Assembly: GCA_018883425.1 (NCBI GenBank)
Contig: VFQY01000008.1
Span: 1-50,784, forward strand
Origin: Candidatus Omnitrophota bacterium
GTDB lineage: Bacteria > Omnitrophota > Omnitrophia > Omnitrophales > Aquincolibacteriaceae
Reading direction: 5' to 3'
Length of the DNA: 50,784 nt
The notes beneath the pieces are model-generated. The model ran no database searches. It was given only the letters and a program-made list of their open reading frames with translations, and was not told the DNA's origin. Below are positions 1-9,617 of the stretch, piece by piece; position 1 is the stretch's first letter, and every line of letters starts with the position of its first letter. The translations under genes were made by a program, and so were the position numbers.

Positions 1-159
1 GTCCAGAGCTTCGAATGTTTTCAGGTAGGTCAGATCAAAGGGGCGGCCGAACTCAAGAACCTCGGTATAGGCAGGCATCGACTGCTGTCTCATGGACGAA
101 CAGCCCGCCAGAGGGAGGGCCAGAAAACTCACCGCAAGGATTCCAAGAAGTTTCTTCAT
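1..159 (-). CDS. Lipoprotein, N-terminal part only (continues past left edge)
   Basis: Manual minus-strand translation from ATG at 159: MKKLLGILAVSFLALPLAGCSSMRQQSMPAYTEVLEFGRPFDLTYLKTFEALD...; signal peptide with LAGC lipobox; 20 bp downstream of the 1554-aa gene. Confidence 0.75.
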   Translation of the reverse strand, partial: MKKLLGILAVSFLALPLAGCSSMRQQSMPAYTEVLEFGRPFDLTYLKTFEALD

Positions 160-179
160 TTTAAAATTCTCCTCCGCCT

Positions 180-3100
180 TTAAAACTTGCCGCTCATCCT
201 GACAAAGGGACCGTGGCTGTCATAATCATTCGTGTTGCGGATGTCGTCGTCAAAATCGGTGAAATTATACCCCACTCCCAGGCGGACGTAATCATAAAAT
301 TCCCGGTCCAGCTCGATCAGCGCGCCTTGCTTCAGACTTTGGGCGACGTCAAACTGCCAGAGCATCCGGTACTCGAGCGCCAAATCCCATTTGCGGGTCA
401 CGTGCACGTTCACGCGGTGAACGGACAAAAAGGTGTGAAGGATCATCTCGTTACTGACCGAGGAATTGTAAACCGCATTCTTGTAGGCCAGTTTTTCAAC
501 AAGCCCAAAGTAGCGGTGAATGTCGTAGGCCAAGTCCACGGCCATGATATGTGCGGCTTCGTCGGTTTCAATCCCCTGAAATTGCGGGGAAAACTGAAAG
601 TCGTTGGACGAGTCCCGCAGGTAGGTGTAGCGCGTCAGGGCGTTGAACTTGTCATGCTCGACAGGCCGGAAGGCGAAACCTGACGTGAATTCCATAAAAT
701 CAGCGGGAGAGTCGCCCGGATCCAAAAAACGGCTCTTTCCGAAATCCAACTTTCCGAGAAAACGAAGGTCCTGGCTGATCCGGTATTCGAGATCGTTGCG
801 GGTGACCCACTGAAGCATTTTGGGGATATCCTGATCCCGCCGTCCCTCCAAGTAGGTTCGCACACGGAATTTTTCACCGCTTTTATAACCCAGAGCGCCT
901 GAGACCGTGTTGAACGTGTTGGTGCGGCGAAGAGTGCTGGCGGCCTCCTGATCGAGAAGACGCGACCCCGAGCCGTCGAGATGGCGTCTTTCATACCGCA
1001 GGTCATAATCCCAATTTTCATTGAGCTGACCCTCATAGCCGGTCACATCCGCCAAGCCGTCGATGGCCTCGTACGTCGACCTTTCTCTTTCCGAGTAAAT
1101 GCGCGACTGCTCGGTGAGCGAATACGAGCTTCCGACCGCACTCGAAAGCGTTTTGGTTCCGATCCCCTGATCACGCATCCGGATATTCGCGTAAGAACGC
1201 ATTTTTTCGTCGTGCTGTTTTTCCAGACCAAACAAGGTCGAATCCCCGATGGTTCCGAACATCTGCTCAACATAGGCAAACGTATTTTTCACCAGCTCGT
1301 AGCGCACGCCTCCGCCGACCTGAACGTTCCGCTCGTCGTGAATCGCCGTCTGAGCTTTGAGGTAGGGCAGAAAACCTTCGGTGACGTGATAGCCCAATTT
1401 CGCACCGATAATATGATCATAAGGATATTCCGAAAAAAGACTCGCGATCCGGGCCTCAGGAGTGTTGGGCAAATCGACCATCTGGCGCTGGTATTCAGCC
1501 TGCGCAAGCCATCGTCCGTTATCGTAAACAAGCTGCGCTGTGTGGCTGACTTTATTCTCGTACTCTGCACGGATGGCGGCAGACGTCAAGGGAAGCAGCT
1601 GTCCGATCACCTCCGCGTGATCGAAACGGTAACGGGCATAAAAGTTGTCTGTTATCTTGTAGCGGCTGGCGAGACCGTATTTTTTGGTTCCCTCCTGCGA
1701 TCGAAGATGGGTGTTGGAGAAACTCGGCTCGAGACCTTGAACATATCCGGAAATGTCCATGCTCTGGAACGGTTTGGTTTCACCCTTTACGAGATACGCA
1801 TTCTCACGAGGCCGTGTGTTTTCACCGCGCAGCAGATTGAGATCAGCAAAGGACATGCCGCCGTCAAAAGAAACGCCCTGCTCCCGCTGTTCCTGCTTCG
1901 TCTCGGCATATTCAGCTGTGACCTTGGTGCTGCGGCCTGCTTTGAACTGCAGGTCAAGACCCCGCATGTCGTAATTCCGGCCGTGGCCCAAATGACGTTC
2001 TTCCTGGACCGCGGTCCCCCCGATACGCAGGTGGTCGCCGAAATGCGTGTAGCCCCTCAGGCCCCGGTTCTTGCGTTCAAAAGCGCTGGCTCCCGGATCA
2101 AATTCGTAATCGACAGTGAGGTAGACTGGACTTCCGTCGAGAATGTCGGCTGAGATCAGCGTGTCGGAAGCCGCGACCGACGAGAGGGGCCTGGAGAGCA
2201 TAATGCGTCCCTGATCGTAATCGATCTCATAATCCGCGCCCTCCTTGAGGTCATAGCTGGCGATGGTCATGTTCTGGATCTTATCGCGGACTTCGACGCG
2301 GATCTGTTCGCTGCCCTGAATGACGTTGCGGTACCGCAGGTAATAGAGGGATCCCCCGGTCGCGGCGAATTCATTGTGATCAGCCTGATGACGAGCCTCC
2401 GCGCTGAAAAGTTTAAAGCCGCGCTTCGGGTCGCCGTAGGGCGTGCTTTGAAGGGATTCATAATTGACTTGGAGACCCGAAAGAGTGCGGTCATAGCTGG
2501 AAAGTTCGGTGTCGGTAAACCCCGTTTGAAAACTCCCCCACCGGGCAAAGGACCTGTCCATTTCAACGACCATGTAGAAACGCTGTCTCGTGTTCAGCCC
2601 CTCATAGTCCACGGTTGAATCGTCGCCGTAGACGGGATAATAATTTTCGGGATCAAGGTTCGTAAAGAGCGCCGTCCGTTTGTCCGAAGTGTCGTATTTG
2701 GACTTGAAAAGAAATTTCCCTTTGAGTTTTCCTTTCAAAAAATAGGAAAGACGCCCATCTTCGTAGAAGCTGTTCTTGTACTGCGGATCATTGGCGGCCG
2801 TCTCGAGATTTCCATCCGCGAAATTCATGCCCAGCTCTTCTTCGCCAAGCGCCACCATGAAGAAAGTGCTGTCCTTAATTTTCATGGATTTGCTGTAGGA
2901 CGTGACCTCGCCTTCCGGACTGACGGCTTCTACGTGGAAATCCTTGTCGCCCGGCCGGACATAAAATTCATGGTTGAATCGGCCGCTGTCCGCCTGCACA
3001 TCGATGGGCTGGCCGTTGACCGTCACCTTGTAACCCGGCTGAGTTTTCCCTTGGACACGCACCGTAGGTTTCGCGACGAGGGGGATACTGCTTTTCCCGT

Positions 3101-4844
3101 CTTTGAAAATATTAAAATCACCGATCGAAGGAATTTCGGCCAGTTTATGCTCCTGGGCCGCGGCATCCGCCTTGGCGATGACCCGAAAAAAACTAAGGGG
3201 AGTCCAATCCTGATGGCCTTGATGATCCTCCACTTTAAGCTGATAGGAGTAAACGCCGGGTTTGACGAGAAGCCCCCCCTCGGTCTGTCCGGCCCAACTG
3301 ACTTCGGAAGGCGGCGCCGAGGCTCCGAACCCCGTCCAGACTTCAAAGCCCAGTTCATCGCGCACTTCGAGATACCAAATCTTCACAAAGTCAGGGTAAT
3401 TGATTTTGAATTTGAAAACCGCATCTTTCTCAAGAAAACCCAAAGCCGTCTTCAGCACATGGGGCTCCATGGAAACCTGCAGCGTGGGCCGAGCCGCATC
3501 CAATCCCTGCGTAAAATTCACGGAGAGCGCGTCAGAAAACTCCTGCGGGATTTCCGATGGCGGAAGAAGGACTGCGAAATTAGCCTTGCTCATGACCCCG
3601 GGTGTGGTTTTAACAAGAAAAGTTTCTTCCGTAATAAACTTTGTTCCTTCCGGAAGAGAATGTCCGTCAATCTTCACCAAGTGACGTCCGGGACGCACCG
3701 CAGGAATGTGAAATCGGCCGTGCTCATCGGTCAAGACCGAAATACCTTCCTCTGTGACAAGCTTCACCCAAGGAACTCCTTTTTCACCGTCACGGCACTC
3801 TCCCTCGAGGCCCTTCTCCGGACACGGGTCCTGCACCCCGTTTTGGTTCGTGTCATGAAAGACCTTACCGATGATCGTTCCCTCATCGAAGACGGGGTCA
3901 AGTTCCGCGCGGATCTGTATTTTGAGTGTTTCCGACAGAGTGCCGCCCGAAGCAGAACGCGCCGTCACCGAAATCTCATAGGTTTTTCCGGGAACAACAC
4001 CGGAACTTAAAAGAATTGGGAACGTGAGAATCGTCTCAGCCGTCGCAGGCAGAGTTCCTATCGAAAAAATAACCGAACCTTCCCGGGAATTGACTTTCTG
4101 ACCCTGAAAGGAGGCATCCTCAGGGCGTATATTCAGACCTGCCTGAGGAACTGCCACAATTTCCACGCCGGTCAAAGGAGAACTGGTCGAGTTGTCTACC
4201 CGCACAATGGCAGTCGTCAAATCGCCGGGTGTGGCCGTGTCGGTGTTAACACCGCTGGAAAGAAAAATGGGGAAAGAAGAAAACGTCGCGATCAGATCAT
4301 CATAGTCGACCGTCGTTGTCCCCGCTCCGCCGGCTTCGGTATTTTGGACACGCAGGGTGAACGTGACCTGCGCCGTGCCCGAAGGCGCTATGCCGCTCAC
4401 AAAATGGCGGGTGAACGACGTCGTCGTAATCGATGATTCAACCGACGAGATGAAGGCGCCCGCCGAATTTTGAAATTCGATCCGGATCTCGCCGTCGTCG
4501 TCATCGGCGGGCTGGAGAGTTTCACGCGCCAAAGCACTCAAGGAAACACGGTCGCCGGGCCGCACGCCCGTAACCGTCTGAAACGTAAAGGAGAACTGCC
4601 CCAACGCGATTTGGCTTTCATCGAGGCGGAGGAATCGGCTGCCTTGAGGCGCTCCCGTGCTGATGACGGTAATGCCGCGGCCCGGGTCATTATTCCAATT
4701 GTTGGATCCACCGAGCGCAAGCTCAAAACCGGGATTGCTGAGCACGTTATCGAAGGATGCCGCAGCCTGCGGGGTGAGCCCCGAGAACACCAGAATCGCT
4801 GACGCTGTAAAGATTGTCAAACGCTTGAAGAGCATCAAATCCAA
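180..4844 (-). CDS. Large exported protein: signal peptide, DUF11-like repeat, SdrD B-like/carboxypeptidase-regulatory-like domain, long C-terminal beta-barrel-like region ending in Phe
   Basis: 1554-aa ORF; GTIIGKVFHDTNQNGVQDP...GRFHIPAVRPGRHLVKIDG segment; YYPVYGDDSTVDYEGLNTRQRFYMVVEMDRSFARWGSFQTG motif seen in large surface proteins; alternating aromatic strands; C-terminus ...GPFVRMSGKF. ATG at 4835 is an alternative start. Confidence 0.8.
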   Translation of the reverse strand: MDLMLFKRLTIFTASAILVFSGLTPQAAASFDNVLSNPGFELALGGSNNWNNDPGRGITVISTGAPQGSRFLRLDESQIALGQFSFTFQTVTGVRPGDRVSLSALARETLQPADDDDGEIRIEFQNSAGAFISSVESSITTTSFTRHFVSGIAPSGTAQVTFTLRVQNTEAGGAGTTTVDYDDLIATFSSFPIFLSSGVNTDTATPGDLTTAIVRVDNSTSSPLTGVEIVAVPQAGLNIRPEDASFQGQKVNSREGSVIFSIGTLPATAETILTFPILLSSGVVPGKTYEISVTARSASGGTLSETLKIQIRAELDPVFDEGTIIGKVFHDTNQNGVQDPCPEKGLEGECRDGEKGVPWVKLVTEEGISVLTDEHGRFHIPAVRPGRHLVKIDGHSLPEGTKFITEETFLVKTTPGVMSKANFAVLLPPSEIPQEFSDALSVNFTQGLDAARPTLQVSMEPHVLKTALGFLEKDAVFKFKINYPDFVKIWYLEVRDELGFEVWTGFGASAPPSEVSWAGQTEGGLLVKPGVYSYQLKVEDHQGHQDWTPLSFFRVIAKADAAAQEHKLAEIPSIGDFNIFKDGKSSIPLVAKPTVRVQGKTQPGYKVTVNGQPIDVQADSGRFNHEFYVRPGDKDFHVEAVSPEGEVTSYSKSMKIKDSTFFMVALGEEELGMNFADGNLETAANDPQYKNSFYEDGRLSYFLKGKLKGKFLFKSKYDTSDKRTALFTNLDPENYYPVYGDDSTVDYEGLNTRQRFYMVVEMDRSFARWGSFQTGFTDTELSSYDRTLSGLQVNYESLQSTPYGDPKRGFKLFSAEARHQADHNEFAATGGSLYYLRYRNVIQGSEQIRVEVRDKIQNMTIASYDLKEGADYEIDYDQGRIMLSRPLSSVAASDTLISADILDGSPVYLTVDYEFDPGASAFERKNRGLRGYTHFGDHLRIGGTAVQEERHLGHGRNYDMRGLDLQFKAGRSTKVTAEYAETKQEQREQGVSFDGGMSFADLNLLRGENTRPRENAYLVKGETKPFQSMDISGYVQGLEPSFSNTHLRSQEGTKKYGLASRYKITDNFYARYRFDHAEVIGQLLPLTSAAIRAEYENKVSHTAQLVYDNGRWLAQAEYQRQMVDLPNTPEARIASLFSEYPYDHIIGAKLGYHVTEGFLPYLKAQTAIHDERNVQVGGGVRYELVKNTFAYVEQMFGTIGDSTLFGLEKQHDEKMRSYANIRMRDQGIGTKTLSSAVGSSYSLTEQSRIYSERERSTYEAIDGLADVTGYEGQLNENWDYDLRYERRHLDGSGSRLLDQEAASTLRRTNTFNTVSGALGYKSGEKFRVRTYLEGRRDQDIPKMLQWVTRNDLEYRISQDLRFLGKLDFGKSRFLDPGDSPADFMEFTSGFAFRPVEHDKFNALTRYTYLRDSSNDFQFSPQFQGIETDEAAHIMAVDLAYDIHRYFGLVEKLAYKNAVYNSSVSNEMILHTFLSVHRVNVHVTRKWDLALEYRMLWQFDVAQSLKQGALIELDREFYDYVRLGVGYNFTDFDDDIRNTNDYDSHGPFVRMSGKF

Positions 4845-4860
4845 TAACTCCCGGAAGATT

Positions 4861-6807
4861 TTAAAAACGCCTGCTCGACATACTTACGCCGATCCGCCAA
4901 TCGTAACGCACGGCATTGGGAGCCTCGCCGTCCTGCTTGGCATGCTGAACATCGCCGACCCCCACATATTCACCGAAAACCTTGACCTTCGAGAGCCACT
5001 CGTTTTCCTTAAAACGGTAGGTCCTAAACGGCATCCACCGCATCCCGGCACCGACGAAGTACTGATTTTGAAAAGGAAAAGAAAAGCGGGTGTTGTTGAC
5101 ATGCTCAAAATGCATGTACGGCATCAGCACCAGTTCGTCGTTGATGGGATTGTGGGGAAGCGGAATTCCGGGCAGACGGAATCCCAGAATCAACGAAGAA
5201 TTGAGGATCCAGGCGTTGAAATCATCCTGCGTACCAAAATTCGTCTTTTCAACACGGTAGTTGCCGAAATATTCACCCCAGATGTATTCGCGCAGGTAAT
5301 CGGGGACGCCGGAGGGACCGGATTCTCCGGCCGGCGGAAGATCAGCTCCCCATTCGTAAAAAATCTGGGCTCCCCAAACCAAATCGGTGTCCGCGGGTCC
5401 GCCCTGAATCTCATCCTTGAGATTGATGTTTTCGCCGTACATGACGTAGAGACGGTAGTTACGGACCCACTCCAGAAGCGGCAAACCCCAGGGACGAAAA
5501 TTTAAAAGCGCGTAATTCTGAGAGAAGGGCCTCCACTCCAACCCTGCCCACAATTTCATGTTATCTTTGAAATCCTCGCCATTGGATTCCATCGCGACGG
5601 TAGACTCCACAAAGGGATCAATCGTACTCAGGGGCGCGCGGATGCCTTTGAAAAGAATTCGATTCGTCCAAAAACCGACCTGGGAATCGTAGCCTTCCGA
5701 GGCAAGATTAGTCATTCGCCAGGAAGTCTCGCCAAAAGATTGCCAAACAATCGATTCACCGGAAGCCTCGCCTTGAAAAGGGCCGAACAGCTCATTGCCG
5801 ATATCCAGAGAGTCCATCATTTTGAGAACGATCCGTTCCTGCTTTTCGAACTCCGCCGGAGTCAGCTGGACGGGGGGCTTCTCTTCGGGGAGCAGCGGAA
5901 CCGTCTGCGCCTCGGCCACCATGGCCGTGAAGCTGCCGCCTTGGGTTTCCACCGCTGTCTTTGCCATCGCAATCTCCGAAAAAGCTTTGTCCGAAGTCGC
6001 ATAGCTTCGGTTACCCACCCAGAAGATTTCCTTAGGCTGAGCTCCCGGATCGGCAGGCAATTTGAGTTTGCGGACTTCCACCCCTTCAAAGTTCTGCGAC
6101 TCGAGATTTTCCTTCAGCCATTTGCGCGCAGCTTCCAGATCTTCGTGAGGTCCTAACTTTTGCTTCCGAATCACATTCCCGCCGAACGCCGTGACCAGGG
6201 CATATTCAGGCCGGCCTCCGCGGCCCGGGCTTTCCGCAAAAAGAAAACCATCGACCTCCGTGATTTGGTGACGCAGCTTCAAATCGGGATTCATGTAAAA
6301 CTGCTCCGCGAAGAGATTCTTGTAGCGGGCGTTTAGGGCGGGACTCGGCGCCGAAGCAGGCGGTTCTTGCGGCTCGCTGACACTGGCCTGACCCGCCCCT
6401 GCCAGGGAGACACGTGAAGGCATGGCCATTGCGGAGGATGCCGCTGCTCCTCTTGACCCCGAGGGGCCTGCAGCGGCGGGCACAACAGGAATTGCGGCTC
6501 TTACGACTTTCGGGATCAGAACAGGCTCGAGCAGCGCGGGAGGCTTGTTCTCGAAAACCGGCGCTTTCTCCAGGCTCGATGAAGCATCCCCAGAGTCAGA
6601 CGCAACAGGTTCGGCAGCAGCCGGGGATTGGGTGCCGGCTGATCCAGCTGAAGGAACCGCGCCGGGCATTTGCTGCCCTGAAGATGAAGATTCTTCAGCC
6701 GCCCAGTTTTCGAGTTCGTCCCATCCCGGATCATCCGCCCGCAGGGATTGAAGAGGGAAAGCCGCGCAAAACAAAGTTAGACAAAACGCTAAACGTGAGG
6801 GAGTCAT
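4861..6807 (-). CDS. Exported protein with likely C-terminal outer-membrane barrel (possibly NfrA C-terminal-like)
   Basis: 648-aa ORF with N-terminal signal peptide, Ala/Pro-rich linker and aromatic C-terminal region ending ...YDWRIGVSMSSRRF; GGAGG SD just before ATG. NfrA_C resemblance is weak. Confidence 0.65.
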   Translation of the reverse strand: MTPSRLAFCLTLFCAAFPLQSLRADDPGWDELENWAAEESSSSGQQMPGAVPSAGSAGTQSPAAAEPVASDSGDASSSLEKAPVFENKPPALLEPVLIPKVVRAAIPVVPAAAGPSGSRGAAASSAMAMPSRVSLAGAGQASVSEPQEPPASAPSPALNARYKNLFAEQFYMNPDLKLRHQITEVDGFLFAESPGRGGRPEYALVTAFGGNVIRKQKLGPHEDLEAARKWLKENLESQNFEGVEVRKLKLPADPGAQPKEIFWVGNRSYATSDKAFSEIAMAKTAVETQGGSFTAMVAEAQTVPLLPEEKPPVQLTPAEFEKQERIVLKMMDSLDIGNELFGPFQGEASGESIVWQSFGETSWRMTNLASEGYDSQVGFWTNRILFKGIRAPLSTIDPFVESTVAMESNGEDFKDNMKLWAGLEWRPFSQNYALLNFRPWGLPLLEWVRNYRLYVMYGENINLKDEIQGGPADTDLVWGAQIFYEWGADLPPAGESGPSGVPDYLREYIWGEYFGNYRVEKTNFGTQDDFNAWILNSSLILGFRLPGIPLPHNPINDELVLMPYMHFEHVNNTRFSFPFQNQYFVGAGMRWMPFRTYRFKENEWLSKVKVFGEYVGVGDVQHAKQDGEAPNAVRYDWRIGVSMSSRRF

Positions 6808-6872
6808 GCCTCCGCCGTCAGGGTTTCTAAATTATGAAAAAAAGTATTCACACTTTTCTCCCAGAAAAGCAT
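6804..6872 (-). CDS. Candidate 22-aa upstream ORF (MLFWEKSVNTFFHNLETLTAEA), TGA overlapping the ATG of the 648-aa gene
   Basis: Manual translation; ATGA overlap with the next start codon. No conservation evidence available. Confidence 0.3.
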   Translation of the reverse strand: MLFWEKSVNTFFHNLETLTAEA

Positions 6873-6896
6873 CTCTGCAACCGCCTAAGGAGATGC
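6865..6896 (-). terminator. Candidate terminator downstream of dapB
   Basis: Inverted repeat GCATCTC...GAGATGC (6869-6875/6890-6896) followed on the minus strand by TTTTC. Confidence 0.35.
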
Positions 6897-6916
6897 ACCC
6901 GCGGGATGATTTTGGA

Positions 6917-7729
6917 TTATTTTAGACCGGAAATTCCAAGCACCTGCTGCATATCGTAAAGCCCTGATTTTCGGCCCACGATAAATTTTGCGGCGCGCAG
7001 AGCCCCTTGAGCAAAAGCATCTCGCGAGCTGGCCCGGTGCGTAAGTTCCAGACGCTCTCCGTCACCGAAGTAAAACACCGTGTGATCGCCGACCACATCG
7101 CCGCCCCGCATCGCCAGAACACCGATCTGACCGCGGGGACGGGCCCCGACTTCGCCGACACGTCCGTAAACCGTATCCTTGGCTATATTTTTTTTCCGGG
7201 CGTCAGCCAGAACTTCCAGAAGCTTCACGGCCGTTCCGCTCGGGGCGTCTTTCTTCATACGGTGGTGAGTTTCCGAGATTTCCAGATCATAACCTTCGTC
7301 GAGCGTCTTGGCCGCCAGCTCGGCGAGTTTGAAAAGCAGATTGACCCCCACGCTCATATTCGGAGACTGCACTACGGCAATCGACCTGGATGCCGCTCGA
7401 ATCGCTTTCAAGTGCTGATCATCCAACCCTGTCGTCCCCACAACGTAGCGCTTCTTTTTTTTGACGGCCTGACGCAGGTGGTCCTGCAAGGTCGAGTGAT
7501 GGGAAAAATCGATCACGACATCAGCCTTGGAAAACACCTTTTCGTCATCCGCCTCAATGCGCACGCCGAGAGGCTTGAGACCGAGGCATTGACCGATGTC
7601 TTGTCCCAGATGAGGATGCTCCGCGTGCTCAAGAGCACCCGTAATAATAAAATCCGGGTCCGCGGTGGCCAGCGTCAGGATCCGCCCGCCCATTCTTCCG
7701 GCCGCGCCTGCGACCGCTAACTTAATCAT
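6917..7729 (-). CDS. dapB: 4-hydroxy-tetrahydrodipicolinate reductase
   Basis: 270 aa; VAGAAGRMGGRI nucleotide-binding motif, ETHHRMKKDAPSGTA. Confidence 0.95.
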   Translation of the reverse strand: MIKLAVAGAAGRMGGRILTLATADPDFIITGALEHAEHPHLGQDIGQCLGLKPLGVRIEADDEKVFSKADVVIDFSHHSTLQDHLRQAVKKKKRYVVGTTGLDDQHLKAIRAASRSIAVVQSPNMSVGVNLLFKLAELAAKTLDEGYDLEISETHHRMKKDAPSGTAVKLLEVLADARKKNIAKDTVYGRVGEVGARPRGQIGVLAMRGGDVVGDHTVFYFGDGERLELTHRASSRDAFAQGALRAAKFIVGRKSGLYDMQQVLGISGLK

Positions 7730-8613
7730 GACAGAACTCCCAGTTTTTTTAGAACCTGTTTCAGCCGGGCGGTATTTTCCGGCTTCATTTCACATAGCGG
7801 AAGACGCACTTCCGGGGTGATCATCTTCATCAATCCGAGAGCCGTTTTGACCGGTATGGGATTGGTTTCGATAAAAAGAACTTTGTTCAGCTCGTAAAGC
7901 TCGCGGTGAATCCTTCGGCCCTCATCAAACTGTCCGCGCAAGCCGGCCTCGACGAGACTTTTCACTTTGTCAGGAACCACATTGGCCGCAACCGAGATCA
8001 CACCCCTTGCGCCGATGGCGATCATGGGAAGCGTCAAAGCGTCATCCCCGGAAATAATCGTCAGGTCGCAAAGCTCGCGGATCTGATCGACCTGATCCAG
8101 GCTCCCGGAAGCTTCCTTGATCGCGACAACCTCGGGGAGTTTCGCCAGCCGGGCCGCCGTTTGAGGCGACATCGAAACACCTGTGCGGCCGGGAACGTTG
8201 TACAGAATGATCGGGATTTCCCCGTTGGCGGCAAGGTATTCGTAATGGCGGTAAAGCCCTTCCTGCGTAGGCTTGTTGTAATACGGAGTAACGACCAAAA
8301 CGCCGTCCGCCTTGATCTTTTTGGCATGCTTGATGAGTCCGAGAGCTTCGGCCGTATTGTTGGAACCCGCGCCGCAGACGACCGGCACGCGGCCCCTCGC
8401 ATAATCCACGACAAACGACATGACAGAGCGGTGTTCATCGTGCGAGAGCGTCGCTGATTCGCCCGTCGTCCCGCAAGGAATGAGAACATCCGTTCCGTTC
8501 TCAATCTGAAAATCAATCAGCTTCTGCAGGGTTTTGAAATCAACCTTACCTGCCTTAAAAGGCGTCACAAGTGCTGTCATCGAACCTTCGAAAGTAACTT
8601 TTTTAGTTTTCAT
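7726..8613 (-). CDS. dapA: 4-hydroxy-tetrahydrodipicolinate synthase
   Basis: 295 aa; GTTGESATLSHDEH, YYNKPTQEGLYRHY, KEASGSLDQ. Confidence 0.95.
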   Translation of the reverse strand: MKTKKVTFEGSMTALVTPFKAGKVDFKTLQKLIDFQIENGTDVLIPCGTTGESATLSHDEHRSVMSFVVDYARGRVPVVCGAGSNNTAEALGLIKHAKKIKADGVLVVTPYYNKPTQEGLYRHYEYLAANGEIPIILYNVPGRTGVSMSPQTAARLAKLPEVVAIKEASGSLDQVDQIRELCDLTIISGDDALTLPMIAIGARGVISVAANVVPDKVKSLVEAGLRGQFDEGRRIHRELYELNKVLFIETNPIPVKTALGLMKMITPEVRLPLCEMKPENTARLKQVLKKLGVLS

Positions 8614-8631
8614 GCTCTTTCCTCTGCCCGG

Positions 8632-9441
8632 TCAAACGCTGATTTTTCCCTCGAAGACGAAATGGGCTTCGCCCTCCAGGTCGACATCGGTAATGTCTTG
8701 GCCGTTGATTTTGAAGTCAATGTTAAGAATTTCTCCGCCCCGAGTGTGCACCTTGATCGGCGGCTTTGTATGCCCGCGCAAAGCACTCAGGATCGCAGAG
8801 GCCGTAGAACCCGTACCGCAAGCCTGGGTTTCCTGCTCGACGCCCCGCTCATAGGTCCTCACGCGGATCTCGCGGGAATTCTTGATTTCGACAAAATTCG
8901 CGTTGGTCCCCCTGGGTTTGAAGTCCTGATGCTCGCGGATAGCACGCCCAAGCGCGTTGACATCGATCCCGTCCAATCCCTGCGTAAAAACAACGGCATG
9001 CGGAACGCCTGTGTTGAGAAAGGAATACGGGAGCTTGCGTCCGCCGATGTTTAAATGCCCGCGTTCGCGCAGATCCTTGGGTTTGACCATGCGCACCCGG
9101 ACTCGCTTGCCCTTCACCGAGGCCTTCACGAGTCCCGCAAGCGTTTCAAACGTAAACGACGCCGGAAATCCCAGCTGGGCATGCGCGAAAAGTCCGATGC
9201 ATCGGAATCCGTTACCGCAGGCTTCCGCTTCGGAACCATCCGCATTGATAATTCTCATTTTAAAGTCCGCCTTACGGGACTTTTCGACGAGCAGGACTCC
9301 GTCCGCGCCGACGCCGGTATGAAGCGCGCAGACTTTGCGCGTAAACTCGGAGGATTTCTTAACGGCTTTTTTCCGGTTGTCGACGACAACGAAGTCGTTG
9401 CCGGATGCCTGCATCTTGAAAAAATTGAATGTCGAGGCCAT
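8632..9441 (-). CDS. dapF: Diaminopimelate epimerase
   Basis: MQASGNDFVVVDN, NADGSEAEACGNGFRCIG, QACGTGSTASA. The ORF extends to 9462 via TTG; ATG at 9441 preferred. Confidence 0.94.
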   Translation of the reverse strand: MASTFNFFKMQASGNDFVVVDNRKKAVKKSSEFTRKVCALHTGVGADGVLLVEKSRKADFKMRIINADGSEAEACGNGFRCIGLFAHAQLGFPASFTFETLAGLVKASVKGKRVRVRMVKPKDLRERGHLNIGGRKLPYSFLNTGVPHAVVFTQGLDGIDVNALGRAIREHQDFKPRGTNANFVEIKNSREIRVRTYERGVEQETQACGTGSTASAILSALRGHTKPPIKVHTRGGEILNIDFKINGQDITDVDLEGEAHFVFEGKISV

Positions 9442-9580
9442 GAGCTCCTTCACTTTCTTCAACTCTTTTCAGCAGAATGTTTTGAAGCTCGGTATCCTAC
9501 CATGAGCATGCGCCGTTGAAAACAAAGGTTTTCGAAATTCACCGGCAAAAAAACAGCGTCCGAAACGGCCAGTTTTTTAG

Positions 9581-9608
9581 TTGGCATTCGAAAAAATCCG
9601 GCTATACT
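9581..9608 (+). promoter_or_regulatory. Predicted sigma70-type promoter of leuC
   Basis: TTGGCA (9581-9586), 16-bp spacer, TATACT (9603-9608); ATG at 9618. Confidence 0.6.
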
Positions 9609-9617
9609 ACTCGGCCT

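Noticed and set aside
981-2153. 390-aa plus-strand ORF
   Set aside because: Antisense shadow of the 1554-aa barrel gene; no domain, RBS or promoter support.
2934-4010. 358-aa plus-strand ORF
   Set aside because: Antisense to the 1554-aa gene; Arg/Phe/Leu-rich mirror-frame composition.
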